Positions 22,566 to 32,599 of a stretch of DNA of 64,000 nt are shown here, in pieces; within the stretch, counting starts at the first letter, position 1, and each line of letters opens with the position of its first letter. The notes under the pieces were generated by a model, which was given only the letters and a program-made list of their open reading frames with translations, made no database searches and had not been told where the DNA came from. The position numbers were made by a program, and so were the translations under genes. The stretch is from Pictodentalium vernedei (Eukaryota; Mollusca; Scaphopoda; Dentaliida; Dentaliidae): the NCBI GenBank assembly GCA_031216915.1, contig CM062297.1, positions 366,929,704-366,993,703 on the forward strand, given 5' to 3'.

Positions 22566-22993
22566 TTTTATTACACGCCCCTATCTACAGCATCACTAAA
22601 CCGTGCGGAAAATGAAAATCTGTTCCGCACATATGTGAGGAACGGAAATCGTTGACGGACTATTTTTAAACAGAAGCGAAATTTCAATGGAATTTTTTAC
22701 AAATCGTGCACCGCAATTACAATTTAAATCCCTAGCAATAGCTAAAAATCGTCCTCTGAGTTCCAATGTGTTCTATGTGCTATGGAACCCAGGGGACGAA
22801 GTAGTAACACAGGTTCCCCTCGCAAATTTATTTGGCGATAAATTGTGTTCTTGTTGATAGTTGTCAAATGAATTGCTGAGTGCCCTTCTAATAATTATTT
22901 TTATTGGGTTTGTGGCCTCTCGTTCTATCCTTCCGCGCTGGCCCTCGTGCGGTATCGATTAACCCATTCACGCACGCGTGTCGTTCTGTGTAT
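22566..22993 (-). mobile_element. Palindrome-headed 0.5-kb repeat, copy 3 (reverse, partial)
   Basis: Starts TTTATTACACGCCC and contains TGTTCCGCACATATGTG, GTTCCAATGTGTTCTATGTG and AGGTTCCCCTCGCAAATT. It ends in one palindrome arm, TCGATTAACCCATTCACGC. The second palindrome arm is missing. Confidence 0.75.
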
Positions 22994-23420
22994 TTGTCAC
23001 AAACGTTTTTCAATTTTCAACACAAATTATTCCTCTGTCATGGCATTTTTTATTTGCATGTCACAAATAGGTTTTTGTTTTAGAGAAAATATTTTGTGTT
23101 TTGTACAAATTAATTTCTCTGATTCAAAAACACAAATAAGTTTGCATTGCACAAAATTAGTTTTTCTGACTTGAAAATCTGTTTTACACACACAAATAAG
23201 TTTTTATTTTCAGAAAAATAGTTTTGCGCAATGCATGACTTCTTTGTGCCAGAAATAAGTTTGCATTGCACAAATATTTCTTCTATCAAGAAAATGTGTA
23301 CTTGCGGCGCAAATAGGTTTTCCTGTCATCACAAATGTTTTATATTGGAAAACTTTTGTGCCACAAACATGTTTCAATACGAATAAATTTTCTGTCATGA
23401 CATTTTTTACTTGCAAGAAA
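22994..23420. repeat. Degenerate short-period repeats (CACAAATAAGTTT)
   Basis: Words such as CACAAATAAGTTTGCATTG recur at irregular spacing, alternating with TTTTCTGTCATGACA-type words. It looks like an eroded minisatellite. No gene. Confidence 0.55.
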
Positions 23421-24718
23421 ATTATTTTCATTCAAGAAATAACTGGATATCATAACATTTGTTCTATTAAATTTTATTCCAGAAATGTTTGCTGCGTACT
23501 ATCTTCGCAATGAACGTATGAATACAAAGGTGGTACAGTTTCTGAATCCACTTCCTTATATACCCTTTCCCCCGCCCATGCAGTGTTATTTTATTATAAA
23601 CTGAAATGCACATTTTATTGTATTGTACAATGTGTATCCCAGCGTGTTAAAATGACTGTATACAAGGTTTTTAATGGACCATCCACATTCAAATTGCTTA
23701 AGATTTGTAATCTTTTGAAGGTATTTGGAGTAATTTGGGTATCTCTGGCATACAATTACTAACACTCTATAAATATCCATCTCAGTGTGTTAAATGAGAG
23801 AATGCAATTTGAAAGTTACCATACACATTCAAATTTGCTTAAGTTTTGTCACCTTGTGAACGTTTTGGCATAATTGGGAACCATTCTGGCTTAACCCTTT
23901 GAACCCTGGTTGTGTCTTCCATATCAGTTCAATGGCAGCAATTAGAAGAGTCCATATTCATCATTTGGGGTATATCAATTAATATTTTCAATGTGCAGTC
24001 AAAAGCTGCAAGCCGGAAATATTGATTGGTCTACTACCCAACACCTTCACTTAACAGCTCTCTACTTTATGAATATAGGTCGTATCATGATCGAAAAAGG
24101 CGGTCATTCGTTTTCAAATGGTTAAATTTACATGATGTTTTGTCAAATTAAAATTCTCAACATTTTGAAACAATAAGAAACGACCCCCAAATTGCACAAA
24201 AACGTTTATTAACACAACAGGGAGGCGGGAGAGGAGAGTGTGAAATGCAGTCGATTCTCAGCCTTCCTCGCACTTGCTTTTGGGCAACCAAGAGAATAAG
24301 GCTGATTTCCAAAGCGCTCCAGAGAGAAATGGAGATGAAGAGATCTTTGCAGTGATACAGATAGTAGCGTCTCAGAAGATGTTCCAAGAGAAAAGAAGAG
24401 ACGGGAATTGGCTGAGTTGTACTCAATCCATCGTCAGTCATTGAGTGAGCCTAGAAAGTTTCACTCAAAATCACATGTGTATACATTTACTTTGAGCAAA
24501 TGATGTTAAAATCAGTGGCAAAGTACAATACAACGGTCAGATGAATGTTCCCATCAAACATCTAGGATTCGACATGGATATATTTTATTTATTCCATTTA
24601 CCAAACTCCATCTGTCTCTATTAAAACCGTCAGAGAGGAAATCTATACAACCAAATGATATGTTTTCTGTTCATCATGGCAATTTATCTTTAGAAGTGAC
24701 ACACACGAGTAGGTGTAA
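23421..24718. other. Flank of the Polinton; no recognisable gene
   Basis: A roughly 155-bp duplication is visible at 23,600-23,900 (both copies contain a CACATTCAAAT..GCTTAAG stretch and a GTGTTAAA block). Nothing coding was recognised up to the Polinton left terminus. Confidence 0.45.
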
Positions 24719-25434
24719 AGTGGGGATACTGGGACACTTTTTTTCGTGTACATGTACGTGTACACGTACACGTACATGTACCCATAGAGTTCAGTGTTAA
24801 AATGTACACAAAATGAACAAACGTGTTTTGTACATTTTGTCCCAGAATCCCCACAAGTAGCTTATAGTGTCCTAGACGGTTCAATCAGCCGTTGGCGAAC
24901 GAGTGCGAATTCCAGCACAATTCGCGCGGAAGAAAAATCTACGAAAATCGAAGAAATCGACCTAAAATTTTCTCATCGTTCGCCATCGTGGGTTAGACGT
25001 TTCGATCGATCGTTGGCGAATGCCGGCAAACGCTTTGCGGATTCTGGGACAGCATCAAAATGCGTTTGGGGATTCTAGGACACCGACGTTCGCAATCGCG
25101 TTCTAGACGGCGGTGGGTGCGATCCAGTCGGCAAAAACGATTGGGGATTCTAGGACAGGAAAATCGATCCTAAAATTTTTCCCCAACGTTCGCCAACGAT
25201 CGATCGAACCATCTAGGACACGATAACCAACTAGTGCGGATTCCAGGACAGCAAAATATAAAAATTAAGAAATGTCGCAAAATTAGAATGGAGGAAAATT
25301 TTCTCTCCACGTTTGTAATCGTGGTCTAGACGGCGGTGCGATCGATCGCGGACGAAAACGGCGAAGATTTTTCTAGTGGAGGGGAACAGATGAAAAATAA
25401 AATCGTTATGAGTTTTGAGGTAAATTGTAACAGA
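24719..25434 (+). repeat. Polinton left terminal inverted repeat and outer extension
   Basis: Bases 25,185-25,434 match the reverse complement of 42,273-42,524 nearly throughout (AACGTTCGCCAACGATCG to AATTGTAACAG). The outer part, 24,719-25,184, starts AGTGGGGATACTGGGACAC, consistent with the 5'-AG rule for Polinton termini. It contains a 15-bp-arm palindrome (TACATGTACGTGTAC) at about 24,752. It also holds partial re-iterations of terminal motifs such as GGGGATTCTAGGACA and CGTTCGCCA. This outer part has no counterpart at the right end. Confidence 0.8.
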
Positions 25435-26961
25435 TCAGTTTTGTCACGTTTTTCTTTCATCTCCACTTAGTTGTTTAACGATGCATTATGTAAAATGAAC
25501 GGTTTTTCATTCAATAAACCAATGGTGAAAATTGTGGTGAGTCTAAAGATAATTGTAAACAAATCAGTTTGTCAAGTTTCTTTTTCATTTCCACTTAAAA
25601 GCGTTTTAAGGATGTACACTGAGTTTTCATTTAATAGGTGAAAAAATAGTGAAGTGTGTCTCGTCAAAAGCGTTTTGTTAATCTTTCTCGAACCGGAACG
25701 AGAGGGAGAACATTTTTCCTTTTTGCAAAGTGTGCTCTTTTGTGTAAATCTATCTGTTTTCTCTTTGTGGATTTTTTGCTTGGAATAAACTATTTTACTA
25801 TTAAAGGTTTGAAAATACGTTAATCAGAAATTGTGTCATACCTCAAACACGATTCTGCTTTTTGATGACATCAAGTCTGTTTAAACTGAAAAAAACATCC
25901 CAAGAATGAAAGTGAAGCAGTTCAGATGATTAACTCCAAGTTCTTGTTCTGATTTAACGCGTTTTGAAAATGTTGTATTTATCGATGTTTATTTGAGATT
26001 TTAACTTTTTGAGTTTTTCTCGCCGTGGAGAAAATAACTGCTAATGTGATTTTAACACGTTTGGAGCGACGCATTATCGATTGTTTTTGTTTTTTGAGAT
26101 TGACTTCAAGTTTGTTTTTCAGTGTGGGGAAAATAACTGTCTATGTGATTTAACACATTTGAAACACTGAATTATTGATGTTTATTTGAGATTTAACTTT
26201 TGAGTTTTTCCTCATTGTGGGAATAACCGCTGATGTGATTTAACATGTTTGAAGCAATGCATTATCAATGGTTTTTATTTTGAGACTGACTTCAAGTTTG
26301 TTTTTCAGTGTGGGGAAATAACTGTCTATGTGATTTAACGTGTTTGAAGCGGTGTATTTATCGATATTTATTTGAGATTTCAACTTACTGAGTTTTTCTT
26401 ATATTGACTTCAAGTTTGTTTTCGTTGTGGGGAAAATAACTGTCTATGTGATTTAACGCGTTTGAAACGCTTTATTATTGATGTTTATTTGAGATTTAAC
26501 TTTTGAGTTTTTCTCATTGTGGGAATAACCACTGATGTGATTTAACACGTTTGATGCAACGCATTACCGATGGTTTTTATTTTGAGATTGACTTCAAGTT
26601 TGTTTTTCAGTGCGGGGAAAATAACTGTCTATGTGATTTAACGCATTTGAAAGCACTGTATTATCGATGTTTATCTGAGATTAACTCTAAGTTTCTCATT
26701 GTGGGAAAATAGCTGTTGATGTGATTTAACGTGTTTGAAGTGACACATTATCGACGTTTCATTTGTAATGTTTTTTTTCTTTTTCTTTCCTACTGGTTTT
26801 AGTTATATATATTAAAGACATAAAATTTTATTTATTTAAAAACATAAAAATAATCACATTTAATTTTGAGAATAATAAAATAATCGATGTTACCACACTC
26901 TAAAAAGAAATATTAATAATCGAGAGAACAAAAAATTTTTTTGCACATCAAAGATTCCTAG
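25435..26961. repeat. Non-coding subterminal region with alternating 92-bp tandem repeats
   Basis: At 25,415-25,640 an approximately 115-bp unit is duplicated (AATTGTAA..AATCAGTTT..CACTTA). From 25,978 to 26,770 about eight monomers of 85-100 bp alternate between two kinds. One contains GATGTTTATTTGAGATTTAAC and TGGGAATAAC. The other contains GACTTCAAGTTTGTTTTTCAG and GGGGAAAATAACTGTC. Both end in ATGTGATTTAAC. No coding frame is present. The tract precedes the first gene. Confidence 0.75.
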
Positions 26962-27834
26962 TGCAGGGACGAACTCCTCGACGAATATGAACGAGTCAAG
27001 AAAAGCATTCGATCCGCCGACAGAAGCAGACGATTGGGAGAGATGGAATTAAGATGAAAGACCACCAAACTATTCAAACCAGTGACAGAGGTTCAGGAAC
27101 GAAGCAAGAAGGACATCATCGAGGAACTGAGACCCATAAAAGAGAGTTCTTTTAGAACGGGTTCGTTGCCTGGTAGTTTTACAAGGCAGTTTTCCTTTCA
27201 AAGATCACCATCGGATTACGTTCCCATGAGAATCGAAACCGATGTGAGCGAGAGCGATGATACAGTTTCAACTATTATCATTAGTAGCGTTGCGTCGTCC
27301 GACTATGGTGGTAAGAGAGATCTGTTGTATGGAATTTACAGGGATTCGAGCGGTAGGACTTTTGTGGGCGACACTGAAGTGCGAGATGATGATGAGCATT
27401 TCATCGTCGGTTCGAATAGGTATGAATTATCTCCGGGACTACAAAATTTGCTCCTTTTCGACAAGCCTGGAGATTACACGGATCAGGATTTTGATAATTA
27501 CGGCGACATTCTGGTTCAGACCCACGCCATGAAGAGGAATAACGATGCCAGAGAGACGAGACCTAAGGCTAACAGAGGTTACAAGTGGACGAAGGTGGAG
27601 AAACCCATATGGGATATGAATAAGAAATTCATTGAATCGGTGACGGGAAAGGAAGTGACAACCACTTTTCTTCCATGCAATTCTGACGCTGTGTTCGAGA
27701 GACTGAAATTGTTGATGGCTAGTCGGTGCGCTGGTAATACTGGAGTGGATAATCAGATAGTGAGTATATGCGACAAATTGTTGAGGCAGAAGGTCTTGGA
27801 TAGACGAGATTATAAAAGGTTGATGAATGAATAG
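26962..27834 (+). pseudogene. Conserved Polinton protein (DUF8207-like), one in-frame TGA
   Basis: The frame runs 291 codons from after a TAG at 26,959. It has a single in-frame TGA at 27,055 and otherwise stays open to 27,834. The N-terminal part is charged and helical (DELLDEYERVKKSIRSADR, then LFKPVTEVQERSKKDIIEEL). The core has YELSPGLQNLLLFDKP, YTDQDFDNYGDILVQTHA and YKWTKVEKPIWD. This is the signature of a protein common in Maverick elements of arthropods and other invertebrates, which I believe is catalogued as DUF8207; that name is from memory. The function is unknown; a virion or packaging role is possible. No ATG precedes the conserved N-terminus, so the original start is lost or lies elsewhere. 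Confidence 0.75.
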
Positions 27835-27981
27835 AAGGATTGATATATAGTAAGTAGAGAGAAAAAAAAACAAAATAGATGAATAAAAAAAAGTAAATCT
27901 ACACTAAAAATAATAAAAGTATTTAAACAAAAAAAAGCAATTTATGAGCGAAAAAAACAAAATATATATATAAAATAAAAT

Positions 27982-28347
27982 ATGTTGGTGATAAAGAACA
28001 GGGGATACGTCAGAACTTATGTTCAAGGCAGTTCTGGTATCGTTGATTCTATAATGCAAGCGTTCACGAGCAATGCAAGTAGAAAACTCACATCAACCGC
28101 GTTTGAGGTCGGTAAGAAGACGGCTTTGGATGCTGGTAAGAAAGCCGCTTCTGAAGCTAGTGGTAGGATCGCTTCGGTGGCTGGCAAGAGGGTGGCGGAC
28201 GCATTGATTGATAAGTTGATCAGTCCACCGGCGAAGCGAGCTACGTTAGAGCAATCACCAAAAAATTGAAAAGATTTTAAGGATGATGTGGTAGCCAAAA
28301 TGACGAGTGGATCTGGATTGAAGAGAACCCATGACGGTGTAATATAA
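27982..28347 (+). CDS. Small basic alanine-rich core-type Polinton protein
   Basis: A TATA-rich block (ATATATATAAAATAAAAT) precedes the ATG by about 20 bp. The 95-residue frame to 28,269 has a 10-11-residue periodic pattern, VGKKTALDAGKKAASEASG then IASVAGKRVADALIDKLI, and a basic C-terminus. After the TGA at 28,267 the same frame remains open for 25 more codons to 28,347, suggesting that the stop is a mutation. Similar small Lys/Ala-rich proteins occur in many Polintons and are compared with adenovirus core proteins. A DNA-binding or capsid-lining role is inference. A fossil homologue is at 9,265-9,477. Confidence 0.7.
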
Positions 28348-28424
28348 ATAAATAATAATAAATATTTATAAACCGAGTTTGAAAAACATAAAAAAAAATT
28401 GAGTTTGAAAATCTAAAAAAAAAG

Positions 28425-29274
28425 ATGAACATCACAGATATGTCTTGGAAGGACGCCGCGTCCAAGAGGTCGAATAAGGCATTCTTTCCCAAGAGCATAA
28501 GGGGTTTGATAGTAGGAAAATGGAATTGTGGAAAGACCAATCTGTTGATGAATCTGTTGTCGCAACCCGGCTGGTTGGATTATGACAGATTATTCGTGTT
28601 CAGCAAGAGTCTGTTTCACCCCGAATACAGATTGCTTCGAGAGTGCATGGACCGTAGATTGCCCAAGGACGTCATAGCCAGAATTTTCGACAGTAGGGAG
28701 GAATTTGACAAAAGCGGAGCTTCTCTTTCAACCATTTTGGACGGTGTGGCGATGGAATTGATGAAGAGAAATGCGTCTTCGAACGTCGAGTGTCGATTTT
28801 ACGAGAACACGAGCGACGTTCCGGATCCCAAAGAAGTGAAATCGGAAAATAAGAATCTCATGATTTTCGACGATCTGCTTTTGGAGAGACAGAACCGATG
28901 CGAATCGTATTACGTTAGGGGCTGTTACAGCAACGTGGACTGTTTCTACCTGTCTCAGAATTATTTTCGACTGCCCAGACAGACAATAAGGGAGAATGCT
29001 GATTTCCTGTGTGTCTTTCGCCAGGATCTCAAGAATCTCAATCACATCTATGGAGATCACGTCGCAAACGACATGAGCAGAGAAGAATGCAGGAGATTCT
29101 GCAAGGGTTTGGGATGGAGGACTTCACAATTTCGTTCTGATTGATTTGACTAGCGAATTTAATCACGGAAAATATCGGAGCAGATTCGACAAGTTTTATG
29201 TTTCTGATGATAATAAAATAGAGAGTGAAAACAAAAATAAAAATAATAATAAATCATCAATAATTCAGTTTTAA
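28425..29274 (+). pseudogene. A32/FtsK-like DNA packaging ATPase
   Basis: This is the motor that would load the element's DNA into capsids. Walker A is IVGKWNCGKTNLLM (about residues 27-40) and Walker B is NLMIFDDLLLE (about 144-154). A sensor-like NVDCFYLSQNYFRLP block follows. The first frame ends at 29,144 with a divergent tail. The conserved C-terminal block, FNHGKYRSRFDKFYV, continues in another frame to 29,274. One frameshift near 29,115-29,125 therefore truncates about 40 residues. The ATP-binding core itself is intact. Comparison with the fossil at 1,302-2,540 supports the C-terminal assignment. Confidence 0.9.
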
Positions 29275-29301
29275 TAATAATAAAAAATAAAAATAAAAAT
29301 A

Positions 29302-30031
29302 ATGTTTGAACAAGGAGAATTGTTAGAATGGATGCTGAGAATACGGCTGCAAATCATGGTGAGTGGCGAATCGACTCGATTCGCGACGAAATTCGAACCT
29401 TCCATCGAATTGAATAGGGAGAAGAGATACGAGATGGCGTTGGTGAATCTGGAGACTTATTATTCCTTTCCCAACGTCACCAAAAAGAATAACTCATTCA
29501 AGTATTCCAACGGAGTGGATCGGTTGGAGATTCGAATTTCCAAAGGAAGTTATGACATAGACGATTTGAACAATTACTTTCAGATGCGAATGAAGACTGA
29601 TGGAAAGGGAAGCAACAAGATCAGACTCGCTCCCAACCCTAATACCGTACAGACAATGTTGGATTTGGAAGATAATTTTCGAGTGGATTTCAACACGGAC
29701 GATTCGATCGGCAAGATGTTGGGATTCGATCGAAAGATTATCGAGGCCATGCGGCATCTGAAAATATGGTCGACATTCTCGCCATCAATAGTATTCTGGT
29801 GAACGTGGACGTGATTGCTGGAAGCTACGTGAATGGTAGCGTGCAACCGACGATCTATTCCTTCTTTCCAAATGTGTCACCGGGTTATAAGATCATGGAA
29901 CGACCTCGAAATTTAGTTTATCTACCCGTGATTTTGGACACGTTGTATAGTCTCAAAACCGTGTTGACGGATCCAAATGTTAGATCTTCATGGAGAGGGT
30001 GACGATACGATTTCACATAAGAGAAATATAA
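29302..30031 (+). pseudogene. Penton-like minor capsid protein
   Basis: The N-terminal half (29,302 to about 29,757) contains EMALVNLETYYSFPNV and IRISKGSYDIDDLNNYF. The second half is in another frame (29,766-30,002), with NSILVNVDVIAGSYVNG and PGYKIMERPRNLVYLPV. A third short frame gives the C-terminus, RVTIRFHIREI, ending at 30,031. These blocks match the single-jelly-roll minor capsid (penton) protein of Polintons in order and spacing. Two frameshifts (near 29,757 and 29,985) make it a pseudogene. In virus relatives this protein fills capsid vertices, next to the packaging ATPase gene as here. Confidence 0.85.
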
Positions 30032-30192
30032 AAGCAAAAAAAATAAAAAATAAAAAAAAAAATATTGTGTATATATATATAAATAAGAAAATAAAATAAA
30101 CGCAATATTAATTTACAAAAATTATTTAATATATAATTATCATTAAACAAAAAAAAAACAATTGAACAAAATATATTTAAAAGAAAAGAGAT

Positions 30193-30658
30193 ATGACTCC
30201 ATACGTTGTTAAAAATGTGAACATATCCAAAGGACAGAGGAAGAAACTTGAGAGAGCATTAACTCGAGGCGAGATGGTGAGATTCAAATCCACTCACGAA
30301 GATCTGGCGAGTGGCGGTGATGATTCGATCGCCTGGACCAGAACTCAAATCAAAAGGATGGACAAAGTGATTCGTGATGGAAGAGGGTTGACGGTGAGCT
30401 CTCTCGGGACTCGCGACTTCGGGATTTCAGAAATTAGTGGGTAACGAAATGTTTTTGTAGAAGAGAGGAGTAATGTGTCGCGTCGACACAGACGGCGGTA
30501 AAGGATTGTATCTAGAACCTGTGAGAGGTGGCGACCTTTTCAGTGGAAACGGTCTCTGTCTGAAGAGCGGACAGGACGTTGAGCGACTCGGTAAGGGTTT
30601 GCTGTTTGGTCCGGATTCACCTTTTAAGGGTATACCACTTTTGAGTATGTTATTATAA
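30193..30658 (+). pseudogene. Small Polinton virion-type protein (GKGLYL/SPFKGIP motif)
   Basis: The first frame (30,193-30,444) starts MTPYVVKNVNISKGQRKKLERAL with a second half TRTQIKRMDKVIRDGRGLTV. The second frame (30,473-30,658) has GGKGLYLEP, GNGLCLKSG and a C-terminus LLFGPDSPFKGIPLL. The two are joined in many Polintons as one small protein with glycine-rich GxGLxL repeats. Here a frameshift between about 30,400 and 30,470 separates them. A minor virion or capsid-internal role has been suggested for relatives; I cannot show it here. Confidence 0.7.
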
Positions 30659-30727
30659 AGTAAAAAAAATATATAATTATATAAAGTATAAATTATATAA
30701 AGTATAAAAAAAAATAATATAAAAAAA

Positions 30728-31069
30728 ATGGATGAAAAGGATTACGAGACCTTTTTTAATGATAATGATGGATATTTCCGGAAAGAACTGGAAAAAGAAG
30801 TGACAAAATGGGGTAGATTGTGGAAATTAAAAAAAGGAAGAAGAATGAGTTGTTTTCTACTACCACCACCACCACCACCACCATCACCTTTTGAAGAGAA
30901 TAATGATGTGAGTGTTGTCAAGAAATGCACCACATTCGTTCATAAATATGATAGAGGGAATGAAATGTGTTATTATAAAAAATGTAATATATCAACAAAA
31001 AAAAAGAAAAGAAGAATCAATAATGAAAGTGGAGAAAAAGGGAAACTTTATTACAATATATATGAGTGA
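30728..31069 (+). CDS. Unknown 113-residue ORF with polyproline run
   Basis: Starts MDEKDYETFFNDNDGYFRKE after a TATA-like AT run. It has seven consecutive prolines, a Cys-containing stretch CTTFVHKYDRGNEMCYYKKC and a basic KKKKRR tail. I do not recognise it. Its position before the convergent hairpin at 31,116 suggests it is the last gene of the left plus-strand block. It may be a fast-evolving accessory gene. Confidence 0.4.
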   Translation: MDEKDYETFFNDNDGYFRKELEKEVTKWGRLWKLKKGRRMSCFLLPPPPPPPSPFEENNDVSVVKKCTTFVHKYDRGNEMCYYKKCNISTKKKKRRINNESGEKGKLYYNIYE

Positions 31070-31115
31070 TAGTGAAGAAGAAGAAGGAGGAGGAAACAAA
31101 AAAAAAAGAAAATAG

Positions 31116-31166
31116 AAAGTAATGAGATCTATAAAGATGTTCAATCTCTGTAGATCTCATTACTTT
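31116..31166. terminator. Convergent-junction hairpin, copy 1
   Basis: The arms AAAGTAATGAGATCTA and TAGATCTCATTACTTT are perfect 16-bp complements around a 19-nt loop containing AAAGATGTTCAATCTCT. A C/T-rich run follows. It lies between the end of the plus-strand ORF and the end of a minus-strand gene. A near-identical element is at 37,698-37,747 in the same context. A bidirectional 3'-end or terminator role is inference. Confidence 0.7.
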
Positions 31167-31196
31167 TCCCCCCTCCCCCCCCCCCCCCTTCTTCTT

Positions 31197-31665
31197 CACT
31201 AATCGCTCTCTCTATTGTTTTTTTAATATTTTCAAGTTCGTTATTAGCATGTTAATGGTCGTGTCTTCTCCTTTTTCACATATGTGTTGAATGTTTATCT
31301 TTACTTTGGCAAGTTTTTTTACTTCGCTCAACGCGCTCTCACCACCCAATTTGTTTACGAGTCAAGAGAGATTTTGGGATATATGTAACTTCCATAGAGT
31401 AATGACAAATCGCTCTTGTTGAATTCTCTGTCTTCGGCATGATATTCTGTAGATCGCTTTAATACTCGTAAAACAAATCGAGCGTGGCTTCATCCAATTT
31501 CAAAGGCATGCTATATTTGTCGTATTTGTGCTGTAAGCCCTTCGTCTCGACCTCATTCAATTCGATAGCATTGTGTCATTGTAATCTATAAATTTTACAA
31601 TCGAGTTTCTTGCATGTTTCGACTCGTTTCAATTTGAATTCGCATCTTTTAGGTTTTGTTGTCAT
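31197..31665 (-). pseudogene. Broken minus-strand Polinton gene of unknown function
   Basis: From an ATG at 31,665 the minus-strand frame reads MTTKPKRCEFKLKRVETC and continues with several in-frame stops (for example after KIYRLQ and after LDLFYEY). It carries plausible coding stretches such as KYSMPLKLDEATLDLFYEY. It ends near 31,197, facing the plus-strand block across the hairpin. I do not recognise the family. The AT-rich gap to 32,084 makes it divergent from the SAP-like gene. Confidence 0.5.
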
Positions 31666-32083
31666 GAGTGATTATTTTTTTTGTTTTATGAATTATTGCC
31701 AATAATAATATATATTTTTGAATTTTGTGTTTTTGTGTTAAATAATAATTTTGTAAAAAAGTTTTTTCTCTATATATATATATACAGAAGTTTTTTTAAA
31801 TTTAATTTTCTTTAATGTGAAATTATATTTTTTGTAAAAGTTTTTTCTCTGTATATATTATATACAAAAAACTTTAAATTTTAATTTCCTTTATCTTTTT
31901 GTTGTATTAATTCAAATTTTTTTCCACGTTAAGGAAAATAAAAATCGATTAATCTCACAAAAAAAAATTTTTTGAGGGGAATTAAAAAACATATATATAA
32001 AGACTATTTTAAAAACTTATTATTTAAACAAAAAAAAAAATTCAAAATATATTCTTACAAATAAAGCAAACAAATAAAAAAAA
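31666..32083. promoter_or_regulatory. Candidate divergent promoter region
   Basis: This 418-bp AT-rich gap separates a minus-strand gene start (31,665) from a plus-strand start (32,084). It holds TATATATATATACAGAAG near 31,775 and a partial direct repeat at 31,850 (TTTTCTCTGTATATATTATATAC), plus CATATATATAAAGACT near 31,990. TATA-like blocks of this kind precede most genes of this element. Promoter function is inference. Confidence 0.45.
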
Positions 32084-32479
32084 ATGGAAGATTTAGATAA
32101 GTACACCGTACCTCAGTTAAACGAGATTTGTAAAGAATTAAAAATTCCAAATTTCAGAAATCATAGAACCAAATCAAAAAAAATTAAAGCCATACAGGAG
32201 TATCATTCGCGAGGTGATGGAAAGAAAATTGAAAGATCGAAAGTGAACAAACTTAAACAGAATCGAATTACGAAAAATAAGCCGATGGCAGTAACACGTA
32301 ATGGTAGAAAATGAAATGCAGTAGTAGTGGAGCATGATGAAGAACTTAGAGAGATCATATGCAAGGAGTTACGCAGTTTGCTCGATGAAAAGGGAAATGT
32401 TCTGGATGCGAAAAATGAGAAAAAAAAGGTGGCAAGGGGAATCGAAATGCCGATGTCAAAAAAACGTTTTGGTTGCTAA
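32084..32479 (+). pseudogene. SAP-like domain protein, one in-frame TGA
   Basis: The N-terminus, KYTVPQLNEICKELKIPNF followed by KSKKIKAIQEY, fits a SAP/Rho-N-type helix-extended-helix DNA-binding fold. A lysine-rich middle follows. The frame has a TGA at 32,312 (codon 77) and then stays open to 32,479, with DEELREIICKELRSLLDEKG. The two halves are therefore probably one 131-residue protein with a point-mutation stop. It lies directly upstream of the polymerase; a role in DNA binding is inferred from the fold. Confidence 0.6.
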
Positions 32480-32599
32480 AAATAAGAAGATGACTAAACA
32501 AAAAGCCATCAAAAAACTGCAAGTTTCAAAAAATAAAAAAAAAATTAAAAAAACAAAAACGAGTGATGGGGTTCAGAATCGAGATGAATGACATATATT

